DNA of 64,000 bases, from NCBI RefSeq assembly GCF_021462225.1, contig NC_061816.1:1310731-1374730 (forward strand). Reading direction: 5' to 3'. Positions 43,894 through 54,776 of the stretch are shown here, in pieces; within the stretch, counting starts at the first letter, position 1; each line of letters starts with the position of its first letter. A program made the position numbers and the translations under genes. The notes beneath the pieces were generated by a model. That model was not told where the DNA came from. It searched no databases and worked only from the letters and a program-made list of their open reading frames with translations. This stretch comes from Girardinichthys multiradiatus (Eukaryota > Chordata > Actinopteri > Cyprinodontiformes > Goodeidae).

Positions 43894-45327
43894 CAGGTCC
43901 TTCTCAAAATATTAGCATATTGTGATAAAGTTTATTATTTTCCATAATGTCATGATGAAAATTTAACATTCATATATTTTAGATTCATTGCACACTAACT
44001 GAAATATATCAGGTCTTTTATTGTCTTAATACGGATGATTTTGGCATACAGCTCATGAAAACCCAAAATTCCTATCTCACAAAATTAGCATATCATTAAA
44101 AGGGTCTCTAAACGAGCTATGAACCTAATCATCTGAATCAACGAGTTAACTCTAAACACCTGCAAAAGATTCCTGAGGCCTTTAAAACTCGCAGCCTGGT
44201 TCATCATTCAAAACCCCAATCATGGGTAACACTGCCGACCTGACTGCTGTCCAGAAGGCCACTATTGACACCCTCAAGCAAGAGGGTAAGACACAGAAAG
44301 AAATTTCTGAACGAATAGGCTGTTCCCAGAGTGCTGTATCAAGGCACCTCAGTGGGAAGTCTGTGGGAAGGAAAAAGTGTGGCAGAAAACGCTGCATAAC
44401 GAGAAGAGGTGACCGGACCCTGAGGAAGATTGTGGAGAAGGGCCGATTCCAGACCTTGGGGGACCTGCGGAAGCAGTGGACTGAGTCTGGAGTAGAAACA
44501 TCCAGAGCCACCGTGCACAGGCATGTGCAGGAAATGGACTACAGGTGCCGCATTCCCCAGGTCAAGCCACTTTTGAACCAGAAACAGCGGCAGAAGCGCC
44601 AGACCTGGGCTACAGAGAAGCAGCACTGGACTGTTGCTCAGTGGTCCAAAGTACTTTTTGATGAAAGCAAATTCTGCATGTCATTCGGAATTCAAGGTGC
44701 CAGAGTCTGGAGGAAGACTGGGGAGAAGGAAATGCCAAAATGCCAGAAGTCCAGTGTCAAGTATCCACAGTCAGTGATGGTCTGGGGTGCCGTGTCAGCT
44801 GCTGGTGTTGGTCCACTGTGTTTTATCAAGGGCAGGGTCAATGCAGCTAGCTATCAGGAGATTTTGGAGCACTTCATGCTTCCATCTGCTGAAAAGCTTT
44901 ATGGAGATGAAGATTTCATTTTTCAGCACGACCTGGCACCTGCTCACAGTGCCAAAACCACTGGTAAATGGTTTACTGACCATGGTATCACTGTGCTCAA
45001 TTGGCCTGCCAACTCTCCTGACCTGAACCCCATAGAGAATCTGTGGGATATTGTGAAGAGAACGTTGAGAGACTCAAGACCCAACACTCTGGATGAGCTA
45101 AAGGCCGCTATCAAAGCATCCTGGGCCTCCATAAGACCTCAGCAGTGCCAAAGGCTGATTGCCTCCATGCCACGCCGCATTGAAGCAGTCATTTCTGCCA
45201 AAGGATTCCCGACAAAGTATTGAGTGCATAACTGTACATGATTATTTGAAGGTTGACGTTTTTTGTATTAAAAACACTTTTCTTTTATTGGTCGGATGAA
45301 ATATGCTAATTTTTTGAGAAGGACCTG
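43894..45327 (+). mobile_element. Tc1-like DNA transposon B, right end shortened, 1434 bp
   Basis: Same family and opposite orientation to copies A and C, flanked by TA (43892-43893 and 45328-45329). The right terminal repeat is about 175 bp shorter. Sequence passes from the inner motif atatgctaattttt directly to the outermost tgagaaggacctg, consistent with deletion between the two direct repeats of that end. Confidence 0.93.
44222..45223 (+). CDS. Tc1-like DD34E transposase (copy B), one catalytic-loop residue missing
   Basis: A 333-codon open frame differing from copy A at few positions. The block next to the first catalytic Asp reads LFDESKF where copy A has LFSDESKF: an in-frame 3-bp deletion removes the Ser directly before Asp147. 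D237 and E272 follow with 34-residue spacing. The second residue block reads MGNTADL, not MGKTADL. The missing residue beside the metal-binding Asp, plus the shortened right end, make this copy less likely to be mobile than A. Confidence 0.93.
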   Translation: MGNTADLTAVQKATIDTLKQEGKTQKEISERIGCSQSAVSRHLSGKSVGRKKCGRKRCITRRGDRTLRKIVEKGRFQTLGDLRKQWTESGVETSRATVHRHVQEMDYRCRIPQVKPLLNQKQRQKRQTWATEKQHWTVAQWSKVLFDESKFCMSFGIQGARVWRKTGEKEMPKCQKSSVKYPQSVMVWGAVSAAGVGPLCFIKGRVNAASYQEILEHFMLPSAEKLYGDEDFIFQHDLAPAHSAKTTGKWFTDHGITVLNWPANSPDLNPIENLWDIVKRTLRDSRPNTLDELKAAIKASWASIRPQQCQRLIASMPRRIEAVISAKGFPTKY

Positions 45328-45328
45328 T

Positions 45329-45433
45329 AGGTTGTTGTTCTGCTGGTCAACTTCTCTCAGACAGCAGGACTGGGAGCTAAGAACTGATGACAGAACTTCA
45401 CAAGTTCTCCCTGAGAGGTTACAGGATCTAAGT
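45329..45433 (-). pseudogene. NLR-type leucine-rich-repeat exon fragment
   Basis: On the minus strand, after a tttgtctctcag acceptor, the frame reads [20 protein letters not shown], then [18 protein letters not shown]. This is the repeat unit of fish NLRC3-like (FISNA-NACHT-LRR) genes, with exon start at the usual place in the repeat. It stops at the TA of Tc1 copy B after about 35 codons; a normal LRR exon is about 58 codons. No NACHT, FISNA or B30.2 exon was found nearby, so it is an isolated relic. Confidence 0.75.
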
Positions 45434-47394
45434 CTGAGAGACAAAATGAAACAAAAGACTTTAGACTTTAAATAAAGCTGCACTACACCTTCAGTCCAGC
45501 AGGTGGCTTTTACTACTTTTAAAATATTTTTATAACTAATAACTTATTTTTTGTTTCAATTGATAAATGATAGAAGATGATGAGCAGCTTTAGAGTTAAA
45601 CAGTTAATTAAAACCTTCTATTAATGCTTAAGTTTTACTGGATCCATGAGTTGGAAAAGTTTAAAACATTAGTTTACATTTAATTTTATACCAACCTGCA
45701 CCAGGCCAGAGTTGTTGCTTTACAACCTCAATAACTACTAAACACTGATTAACACTTATTTTACTTTTATTATCATCCGACAAACTCTTGTCAGATATCT
45801 ACAGCACAACAAGAAAAATGTCTAATAAAAATGTGATTTTTACTAGACCAGAGTGCCGTAAAAGTAAAGCTCTGAGAAAGTGAAATTATCCAGGATAAAT
45901 TTACATTGAAACACATCCTGGGCTTCCTAAACCAGGACTTTTAAAAAGATTGGAGCTTTTTAAAATCCCCAGAAACAGAAATGGGTCTAAACTGCATTTT
46001 TCTGAAGTGTGTTAGGAACGAGATGTAATGCTACATTTGTCAATATTGTCTTTCTAAACTAGTTTAATACTAACGTTAGCCCAATGTTAAAGGGATGATT
46101 ATGTCAGTTTTTAGTTTCAGTGTTAGCATGAGTGTCAGCCTGTATTGAGACAATTAGCTGTCTGCTTAATAAAGTAACTTACAGATTCAAAACGATTCCT
46201 TTTCATTTTGCTGGGTGACTAGATACACTTATGGCATATCTTAGCAAACTTTTCAAAGAATATTATTCTATAATAATGTAACCCCTGTTGACTTTTCCCC
46301 TATGAACAGCGCCCAGATTCTCTGACCTACACTCTATTGAATCCTACACACCTGTGCCCTCATGAGTAATGAGTGTTTTAATGGGTAACAGTGGATCTTG
46401 TGAGTAGAGTTTGTGCAACGGATCACATTAACAAGACCAGGATCACTTACCATACAACTGAAATCTAAGTGCAGTGCAACTTTAACCTTATACTGAAATA
46501 AGGAAGGGAAAAGGGCAATATTGAGTAAAGTACCAATTTAATGAACCGTACTGGTCAGTAAAAGGAACCCAGAACAATGCACTTTAACATTTAATAGTTC
46601 ACTTTCAACGCAGTAATGTTATTATTAATAGAACAATAGCATTAGGAGGTATCCCACCTGTAAAGTAGGTAATAATCACAACTAGTGCAATAACAAATGA
46701 ATCTCAAAATCCCAATGGATCAGTGAGAACATAAGAAGCACATTGAGTGAAACCTCACGGTCACAGAACTACACAAAAATCCTTTCAAACTGGAAAAACT
46801 TACAAAAACAAAAAGGCCGTTAAATGAATTGATGAAACTTGACGTATTGAGTCTCTTGCAGGAATAAGACAGTCCCTTAGCTTTATAACCGTTGCAGGCC
46901 TGATAGGACTTAGTTAGATACGTCCGCAGAATAGCAGCCCCAATGATGGCGGCTCCCAGCACAACCACACGGAACCGATCATTCACCCCACCAGGGATTA
47001 CCAGTCCTCAATGAACGGCAACAGAACCGCTCCAACTCCAGTCCAACGGTCCACCCCGGCCCACGAGCCCGGTCCGGCCCTGCAGCTCCTAAATCCAAGC
47101 AAAACGTCCGGAAAAACTTCTCAGCTCCAGCTAGTTGGAAAACAACAATATGTATACAATCTATATGTGAACAAATGAAACATAATTAAAAATGTAGTCA
47201 ATAAAATGATGATTGAAATTGTGCAACTGGTTTGCTGTAGCTTCTGCTTTTTACTGACAATGCTGTCATTTGTCTACACATGGGTTAGGATAAAGCATAG
47301 GTCAAAAGGTAACAATATTGAGCTAAACGTACCATTGGTATGAATCCACTCAGCTATTATAGCAAACCTGCCCCCCCAAACAAAACAAGTGTAC
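45434..47394. other. No gene recognised
   Basis: Mostly AT-rich. A GC-richer island lies near 46920-47110 (cggcccacgagcccggtccg) and could be promoter-like, but no exon is supported. Confidence 0.4.
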
Positions 47395-47547
47395 CTCTTG
47401 TAAGCCCTTGTCCATCAGGGTAGTTGTGGGAGAGTTCTCATTATTGAATTCATCTTCACTGCTTGAATTGTTGACTTCTTCCTCTCCATTGGTTGAAGAG
47501 TTACTCATGTGACCATCGGTGTTAATGTTATCATCATGCCTGACATT
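47395..47547 (-). CDS. Candidate coding exon, Ser/Asn/Glu-rich, unknown gene
   Basis: Between a minus-strand acceptor (caacctgtag) and donor (CAAGAG/GTACAC) lies a 153-nt open exon, phase 0 at both ends. It encodes HMSNSSTNGEEEVNNSSSED with surrounding acidic residues. It joins in frame to the exon at 47752-47882, which ends in phase 0. Composition suggests a disordered linker. I do not recognise the gene. Confidence 0.45.
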
Positions 47548-47751
47548 CTACAGGTTGACAACAGAAAGATAAGGAACTGAATGAATTGTCATTAGCTGCC
47601 AACCATGAACCAAAATCGGCCTATTTATCTTGCAGTGTGAACCAGGCACAACAGCAGAAGATGCTCTGGCATATTTTAAGATTTGACTGCCAGTAATAAC
47701 TGCAACATAAACATTTCCACTTATACTAAAAATGTGTCATTGTGTAATTAC

Positions 47752-47882
47752 CTGTTGAAAGGAAGGATCCAAAAGTCTAGATGTGGAGGAGCTCCTACTG
47801 TTGCCATCTCTAACTTTTCTGTGGGAAGCAATAGGCTGACTCATGTGATCTTGTATGTTGTTCTGTAGTTCTGTGAAGACAT
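47752..47882 (-). CDS. Candidate coding exon, unknown gene
   Basis: A strong minus-strand acceptor (pyrimidine-rich, ending gtgcttcttaccag) precedes a 131-nt open segment encoding VFTELQNNIQDHMSQPIASH and RDGNSRSSSTSRLLDPSFQQ. It ends at a CAG/GTAATT donor in phase 0, consistent with the next exon. On the opposite strand, just beyond its acceptor, 47890-47971 can also be read as KPNSKWKDVEEEDYEVQTQK with a donor, so the strand of the true gene is not certain. Confidence 0.45.
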
Positions 47883-48439
47883 CTGGTAAGAAGCACTCAA
47901 GAGGAAGAGGAAGCCGAACAGCAAGTGGAAAGATGTGGAAGAGGAGGATTATGAAGTTCAAACACAAAAGGTAACTGTCTGGATAAATAACCTCGTATGA
48001 CACCTGTTTACTGTCATTCAGAACAGAAGTGACATTCCTTTATCATTTTTGGTGTGCATAAAACTTGTAAAGAAATTAACTCTCCTGTTTTTACCCACTG
48101 TTAGATAATTATGCCAATCTTAGTAATTCCTTTTTTTGTAAACATTAAAATTATTAAAAAAAATATGTTCTTGTTATCAGTTACATGAACTTGGCACAAT
48201 ACTAAGACTATCTGAGTTTCTTAAAGCCTGATTAGTATCACCAGATAATTAAATACATTTAATGATTGGTCAAGTCCATAACTTACGTGACTTTTCTTTT
48301 TTATTTACACATTTCTGAATCAGTGGTGCAGTTTATTCTGCAACTAGTACCAAATCATCAACAGTGATGCTATTACATGTCTGTTATAAAAACACAAAAC
48401 TGAATTATAATTTTGACAGAAAAATAATCAGCAAACCAT

Positions 48440-48887
48440 ATGATAGATGAGCTGAAGAAGCAGCTGGCAAGCAAAGCACCTTTGGAGGTAAAATATTTGA
48501 CTATATTTTAATTGTTGTACATTGAGTTGATAATAATTATGGCGTAAATTTTGCTGCCATGTAGGAGGCTCATTCTTTGATGTGTTTCTGTGTAGTTAAG
48601 TAAGTCAAATGAGGCGTCATCAGATGAGGAGCAGCTGCCCAGAAACTGGTGTGTGGCACAGCAGAAACTTAAAAAGCTTCAGACCGAAATCAAGACCCTG
48701 AAAGAAGACCATGTGGAAGAGATACTACATGCCATGAGAGGTATTTTCTAATAATTAATTCAAGTAAAGCACAGTCTATGCCCAGGCGAAGTTCCTAGAC
48801 ACCACCATGCAAGATGTGAGACGAATCATAAGAAAGAAATGCAACAATATAAACTATGTCAAGCAACTACATGAAAAGAAGTCATAA
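48440..48887 (+). CDS. Candidate small multi-exon gene, lysine-rich coiled coil, unknown
   Basis: Three plus-strand open segments agree in phase. The first is 48440-48487 (MIDELKKQLASKAPLE, donor GAG/GTAAAA). The second is 48596-48740 (acceptor ctgtgtag; NEASSDEEQLPRNWCVAQQK, then LQTEIKTLKEDHVEEILHAM; donor GAG/GTATTT). The third is 48775-48887 (acceptor agcacag; AQAKFLDTTMQDVRRIIRKK, stop after HEKKS). The last gap is only 34 nt, too short for a normal vertebrate intron, so a deletion or a decayed copy is possible. The upstream start may lie further 5'. No family recognised. Confidence 0.42.
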
Positions 48888-50286
48888 AAGTAGCGTTTTT
48901 GTTTCTGTCAAGATATTTATTTTTTGTTCCAAAGATGTGCACTTTTCTTTTACCTTCTTTTGACAAGGCATGAGTTCAGTTCTCAGTTGGAGACACTATT
49001 TTGTTTACACTTTTAAAAGCATATGCACACTTTTTCATGTTCCATTTTTTACAGAGAAGGATTTCATAGTGTTTACATTTTTATATGCAAATGTGCACCT
49101 TTTCCTTTACATTTTTAAAGCAGGGCTTCATTTCATAGAGACTTTTTGTTTTTGAACTGCACACCTTTATTCATTTAGGCAGGTAATTGCAAAAACACTG
49201 GACGTTATGTTTTAAAATGTTATATAAATAAATGAAAGTTCTCAAGATTTTGTCTTGTGATTTTGTAAACATCGCAGTGATGTGTACATACATTATGGGT
49301 CAATTTTAAGAATACTTTAAGAAGTGTAATTCTGTATATAAATAGTATGCTATAAGTAATATGCTAAGCGAACTTACAAGTATATAGTAGTATATAGATG
49401 AGTGTACTTGCATACTTTAATGTATAATTTGGTAAACTTAAAATGATCTTGTAACAGTATACTTAAAGTATACTTTTATAAACTTAAAAATAACTCAAAC
49501 AGTATGTGCCTTTAATCCTTTAATATTGCCTTCTATATTTTACTGTGAAATAAAACAAGATACACCATGTTGCAACCGCCTGTGACTTTACACAGCATAT
49601 AACATTGAAACCTTTAAATTGCTAAGCATAACTTACCAGAGAACATGAGCACCCTCTATTGGGAAAAGACGTAACTGCTACACTTAGTAGCAACCTGTAT
49701 GCTTCATAAAATATAACTAAATACACATTTTCACAACTAAACACCAATACCAACCTTGTTCCCTCCTCGACCAGGTGCTAAGAACCCATTTGCAGCTTGG
49801 ATTTACACCTTAGCAATATCCTTTTCTTATTCAACCGTGGAGCACATCTCTGTGCACACAGGAATCTGCGCCGTTGCTGCTGAACCGTTTGCGGCTCCTT
49901 GCTGTTCTAAGCCTTTCAAATAGCATAGCAGAATAATAAACACTTATGAACCAGTTTAATGTACAGAACATATTAGTAAGGTCCTTTACAGGTAACATTC
50001 CAATAAAATTACATGAATGGTTTTTAATAGGAAAAACCGGAGCACCCGGCGAAAACCCAAAGTGAAAGACTCCAAATATTAAAGGTAGGCTGGGATTTTT
50101 ACCCTTGTTGCCCTGACCTAGAAAATATTATGCTAATAGGAGTTATTCCTGAAATTTGTTTAGTCTATGTTATCAAATGCCAAATTATTTCCACACATAT
50201 AAAAAGTTATTTTAGCTATTACTAAAATGTTAATGGTTTGTTTTGCAGAAGGATGCCAGAGATTGTGTATGTTTGTGGTCTGTAAT
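48888..50286. other. No gene recognised; palindrome-rich AT stretch
   Basis: Near 49320-49500 the sequence repeats short palindromic strings such as agtatacttaaagtatactt, like a fish non-autonomous DNA-transposon core. No gene is supported. Confidence 0.4.
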
Positions 50287-52692
50287 CTACAGGGAGGAAG
50301 AAGATCCTCTCTGCTTTCGAAAAAGATTCCTAAAAGGTTTTCTGATTGCTGAAAAGAACCTTTGAACTGCAGATTTGGGGGGTTTTATGTTAAAGTAACT
50401 TTTTAAACATCTCAATACAGCACTCTTAAAAGGACGGCCATATTCTGACATCATAGCCTTCAACACCGCTTCAGTGGAGCCAAACTCGTTTTTTAGATCT
50501 TTGGTGATTTCTCTAACAAGTTGTTTAGTGTTTTCATTGTATATATTGACAGTAAAGTCTTTTTCTACATCATCCACTCCTGACAGATAACACAGGATCT
50601 TTCCCATCTCTTTGGACCTAAGGGGCCCGCCATTTTTCTTTGAACAGTTTAAAACTGCACTCATTACAAAAAATGCCATACCTTCCTCTAGTTCTGTGTT
50701 CTCAGACACGTCATTTTCAATTGGCTCCTGATTTGACATGTTAGTTTGAATTTCATCATTACAACTGGAATAAATATTCCCTGATGCTGTAAACCCATCG
50801 CTGGTTGACATTTTTTTGAGAAATCTTTCACGTGTCACAATCAAGGAATCAGTGTGAGACATTAAAGAGACTTGGTCTGCTTCATCATATTTAGACTGGT
50901 CGGCTTCATCATATTTAGACTGGTCTGCTTCATCATATTTAGACTGGTCTGCTTCATCATATTTAGACTGGTCTGTTTCATCATATTTAGACTGGTCTGC
51001 GAATTCCGTTGAAATATTTGGTTTACTGTCCTTTTCATTTTGTGGCTCACAGGGCTCTGGAGACATTATTTGGGTCGATGTGACACATATTTGTTTAACC
51101 AGATTGTCGATCTCTGAGAGCACGCTGGAAACTTTATCTTCTTCACCTATTTGATAAGTTTCTTCATTCTTTATCCACAGAAAGATGCTTTGGAGAAATG
51201 TCCTTACCTCGTCTTCTGCTCTGGCATAGAAGACTTCGGGGCAAACTTGTATCTGGCCAGAAGCATCCCTTACTTTCTTGCTAGAGAGGACAGAATCTGA
51301 AAGACATTTTCCTTCTGGAGGAACAGGAATTTGATAATAATGGCTCCTCATGATTTGAACGTATAATTTATCTGTCAGTTCCTTTGCAAACTGTTTGATC
51401 TTGTCATTTAGAAATTGGTTTCCTGTAGATTCTGCACACAGGCTGTCAATCTGAGGTTTGATAGACTGAAAATCCAGTTTAGGAATGTGGTCTGTCTCTG
51501 TGTAGTCTCGATATTTTGGGCTTTCCTCATCTGATGAAAACTCAGGAACGCATCCAGGACACATGAAGCACATGAGTCTGCTTGATCTACCTGGGTCATG
51601 TTTCAGTTTGACCACCTTTGTGTCACTTGAATCCAATGATTTCTCCAACGAAGACACCATACTGCTGAACCGCTGCTTGGCAAAGCTGGAAAATTCTGGT
51701 TTGCTGGTTATTTGTTGTCTTCCAGCTGGAGCGGTTTTGAGCTTTGATGAAAATAGGCTTCTGATATCACCAACAATTTTTTTCAAGTTAAAATGTGGCG
51801 TGCATGAACTTTTCTCATCTTTCTGTCTAACTGAACCTCCGGATTTGCAGAAATGAAGGTCCTCAATGATACTTTGGCTAATTGCTTCTGCCACTTGAAT
51901 TGTTTTGAAAGGATCTACTGACGGGCAAAATTCTGTAACATCGTCTGCTTTTTTGGCATCGTATAAATCATCTGAATGTTTCTCTATTATTTCTGTAATT
52001 CCCTCACCAACTGAGGCCAGAAAAAAGGGAGATGTTACAACTGCAGAAACACTTTCCTCTGGAAGTTCAAATGCAGTCTCTGGTTTTGGTGGAGGCAGAC
52101 TTGAGGCTTTCTTTTTCTTCATGAATCTACTCCAGTATCTGTCAGCACAACTTGATCTGGCTCTGTTAAGATGTTTTCGGAAAAATGTAACTGTGTTGGA
52201 AATCATTTTGTTGAGATTTCTTAGGTTGGAAAAGTGGCCACTCACATACACGGCAGGTTCCACGGGATAAACGGGGGTCCTTCTGATCACATTTGCAATA
52301 GAAGTAACCTTTTGAGAGACCTCCTCTTCCATCAATGAGTTTAACTCCTTCCCACTGTGACAAATATCTGTTGAAACCTGGAGAACGTTGGCCATGTCTG
52401 CTGTAATCAAACTGTTTAAATGCACACTGATTTTTTCATCAGTCATTGCACAGGCCTCCATATTCTCTTCAATCATTGGAATCAGGATTTTCAATGAATT
52501 TTCCACACATTGCTGAAAAATGTTGGTAAGAATGTCACCCAGAACCCCTGTAATATGTGAATCCTTCAGACCTTGTGACAGCACGGTCCACTGTGCCGGT
52601 GATAAAGTGTTCAAACGAGGTAGTATTATGTCCTCCACGTTGTCAATTGAGATGGAGATATTTCTCTTCATTTGCTTATTGGACTGAGACAT
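50287..52692 (-). CDS. Orphan single-exon protein, 801 codons, unknown function
   Basis: A continuous frame of 801 codons in a region where almost all other frames are broken. The start (MSQSNKQMKRNISI) is the first Met after upstream stops. I recognise no catalytic or binding domain and no signal peptide or membrane segment. Visible features are a long, mostly helical N-terminal half with a basic patch (FMKKKKAS near residue 190), a middle segment with CFMCPGCVPEF (two CxxC-like cysteines), and an acidic tandem repeat DQSKYDEA (residues about 565-606). A conserved-looking C-terminal domain (GMAFFVMSAVLNC, then KEMGKILCYLSGVDD) is followed by a very basic tail (FFSAIRKPFRNLFRKQRGSS). It is probably cytoplasmic or nuclear. 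Lack of introns fits a retrogene or a fish-specific single-exon family. Function not inferred. Confidence 0.8.
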   Translation of the reverse strand: MSQSNKQMKRNISISIDNVEDIILPRLNTLSPAQWTVLSQGLKDSHITGVLGDILTNIFQQCVENSLKILIPMIEENMEACAMTDEKISVHLNSLITADMANVLQVSTDICHSGKELNSLMEEEVSQKVTSIANVIRRTPVYPVEPAVYVSGHFSNLRNLNKMISNTVTFFRKHLNRARSSCADRYWSRFMKKKKASSLPPPKPETAFELPEESVSAVVTSPFFLASVGEGITEIIEKHSDDLYDAKKADDVTEFCPSVDPFKTIQVAEAISQSIIEDLHFCKSGGSVRQKDEKSSCTPHFNLKKIVGDIRSLFSSKLKTAPAGRQQITSKPEFSSFAKQRFSSMVSSLEKSLDSSDTKVVKLKHDPGRSSRLMCFMCPGCVPEFSSDEESPKYRDYTETDHIPKLDFQSIKPQIDSLCAESTGNQFLNDKIKQFAKELTDKLYVQIMRSHYYQIPVPPEGKCLSDSVLSSKKVRDASGQIQVCPEVFYARAEDEVRTFLQSIFLWIKNEETYQIGEEDKVSSVLSEIDNLVKQICVTSTQIMSPEPCEPQNEKDSKPNISTEFADQSKYDETDQSKYDEADQSKYDEADQSKYDEADQSKYDEADQVSLMSHTDSLIVTRERFLKKMSTSDGFTASGNIYSSCNDEIQTNMSNQEPIENDVSENTELEEGMAFFVMSAVLNCSKKNGGPLRSKEMGKILCYLSGVDDVEKDFTVNIYNENTKQLVREITKDLKNEFGSTEAVLKAMMSEYGRPFKSAVLRCLKSYFNIKPPKSAVQRFFSAIRKPFRNLFRKQRGSSSSL
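50876..51000 (-). repeat. 24-bp coding tandem repeat in the orphan gene
   Basis: About five units of gactggtctgcttcatcatattta (plus strand) encode DQSKYDEA/T on the minus strand. Units differ at one or two bases, so the array is young and stays in frame. Confidence 0.95.
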
Positions 52693-53756
52693 TTTTAAAA
52701 GCTTTTTTGGACTGAAAACTCAAAAAAGGACGATCTGCTTTGGTTCTCTTCTTGAAGTGAAGTGTTTTCAGAATGAAAAGATATTTAACGTAGAGTGCCT
52801 CTGATGCGTCACATTCCGTTACGTCACAAAACGCGTGCATATTAGACATGACTGGTGAGCGAATTCTCTCGAGAGAACATCCAACAGAAGATCAAAGCGT
52901 CGGCTGTCACGTGCTCCACATAGCTCTGTAGCCTTAGCAACCTCCCGGAAGTAGTTGACCGTCAACTAGGCTGCATCTTAACAAAAGTTGTAATTTAAGG
53001 TTATTTGTGATTAGCTAGTTACTTATGTAGCTCGTTCGTCTTCATAAATAATCTATAAACAATTATCCATGTTGTAGAATGAAACTGACAGGTTAAAGTT
53101 AACCTACCTGCTAAAGTTCTCCGTATTGAGCTCCAGCTGTCATCTCCTCTCAGTTAGTTAGTTGGTCTGATTCACTCCGGAGTCGTTCGGAGAGGCGTCC
53201 CGATCTTCGTCCGTTCTGCCGGGATGCAGGAGTTGAATTCCCCACCACATGTAGCATCTAGAGGTCATAGTTTAAAAAGACTCTTGTAAGCTGTTTGCGG
53301 GATGGTGGCTGCTGTGTCCAGATGCGTTTCTCCATCAGTAGCTGTTCATCAGGGGCTTCAGTGGTCTGCAGGCTCACCATCCATGCTTTAAAAGACTGGA
53401 TTGTATTTCTACAAAGCGTTTTGTAGCCACAGGTATGATAGCTGCATGCTTCATTAAAATTCACCTGCTGGTACATTATTAACATTGAAGTCTAAAGTGA
53501 TTAAATACATTTTTTATATCTGCAAACTTCAGCAGAGCCTCTTTTAGCAGCTCCTGGACATCATATGCAACAGTTTCCAGGTGGTTTTACTGATTTCTAT
53601 GGTGTTTACTTCAGTGATAAACCTCAGTCAGTTCTATACAAAACACTTTTTACGTTAAGCAGCTACTGAAGCACTCATGTTTGAAAAATAACTATGTTCT
53701 GCTGTAGCATCTTTGAATAATGGATTTTTCTTCTAATTAAAAATGGCTGCAGGACC
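52693..53756. other. Upstream region of the orphan gene; no other gene recognised
   Basis: The first 300 bp contain CpG-bearing strings (cacaaaacgcgtgcatatta, then ctctcgagagaac) and may hold the promoter of the minus-strand gene. No clear TATA box. The rest is unassigned. Confidence 0.35.
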
Positions 53757-53815
53757 ATGGACAGTGACACCAGCACCACAGTGGACTGGAAAGCTGCTTA
53801 CAGTGCCAAGAACAG
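53757..53815 (+). CDS. Candidate first coding exon, unknown gene
   Basis: From ATG the frame reads MDSDTSTTVDWKAAYSAKN and ends at a donor AACAG/GTAATA in phase 2. The next candidate exon at 54476 continues in the matching phase. Short and unsupported by homology. Confidence 0.3.
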
Positions 53816-53937
53816 GTAATAAACTTTTTCATGTTCACTTTTCCACCATGAAAACACCATCTCCATGGAGATGCAACATCATGCTTTATTTCAGCAGGGA
53901 AAAGGTAGATGGAGCATCCTAGATGAAACCTGTTAGA

Positions 53938-54430
53938 GGCTGCAGGCGGAGGTTCACCTTCCAGCAGGACAACGACCCTAAACATACAGCTAGAGCTACG
54001 ATGTAATGACTTAGGTCATAGCATATTCATGTGTTAGCATGGCCAAGTCAAAGTCCAGGCCTAAATACAAGTGAAAATATGTGGCAAGACTTGAGAACTG
54101 ATCTTCAGAGACAATCTCAATCCAGTCTGACTGTGCTTGAGCTATTTTGCAAAGAAGAATGAGCAAAAATGTACAACCAATATATATAGATGGTTAATAG
54201 CTGCTGGAACTGCAAAGAAAGGTGGCTCTACATAGTATTGACTAGGGAGTAGGGTTGAATATAAATACATGCAACACTTTTCAGATTGTTTTGTTAAAAA
54301 ATGTTATGAGTTTCCTTCTACTTCATAATTTTAAATGATTTTTTGTTGGTCTGTCACATGAAATGCCTTTAAATGTTTGTGGTTGGAACTGACACAATAT
54401 AAAGGGGTGTGAATAGTTTTGCAAAACACA
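53938..54430 (+). mobile_element. Tc1-like relic with transposase C-terminus and terminal region
   Basis: The plus strand reads QQDNDPKHTARATM (second catalytic Asp block) and a WPSQSP-type block, then LRTDLQRQSQSSLTVLELFC and CKEE. The noncoding end continues with tgttggtctgtcacatgaaa and gggtgtgaatagttttgcaa. All frames are interrupted. The same terminal type recurs at 55577-55700. Confidence 0.7.
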
Positions 54431-54475
54431 GTTTTTCCTGTAATTTACACTATGTTTTAAAAGTTACATTTTGAG

Positions 54476-54642
54476 GGGCTATGACTTCAGGTGGCAAGCT
54501 CCTCAAAATCAAATAAACATCATTAAAAGAGCCCAGGTCTTCAGAGCATCTCCACATCTCACTGCCCCCCTGATCCCAAGACACCACTCTGGGAAACCCT
54601 TGATAAAATGCATTCAGTGTCTGTGGAGGGGAAGATGTGGAG
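54476..54642 (+). CDS. Candidate coding exon, unknown gene
   Basis: A 167-nt open segment after acceptor ttttgag encodes GYDFRWQAPQNQINIIKRAQ and SPHLTAPLIPRHHSGKPLIK, then CIQCLWRGRCG, ending at GGAG/GTGTGT. Phase agrees with the exon at 53757. The acceptor lacks a strong pyrimidine tract. Confidence 0.32.
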
Positions 54643-54776
54643 GTGTGTATTTTTAATTAATTGATTTAATTTTAAAATTGACTGCTTTAATATGACAAAT
54701 ATGTCCTATGAACAAATACAAAGTAGCAGAAAAGCATTTGTTACGTTGTACTAATAACCCTAGATGTTTTTCTCAG

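Noticed and set aside
44182..45132. Proteins antisense to the Tc1 transposases (also at 30152-31105 and 58282-59235)
   Set aside because: They recur in all three copies only because the transposase code is conserved. They show no domain of their own.
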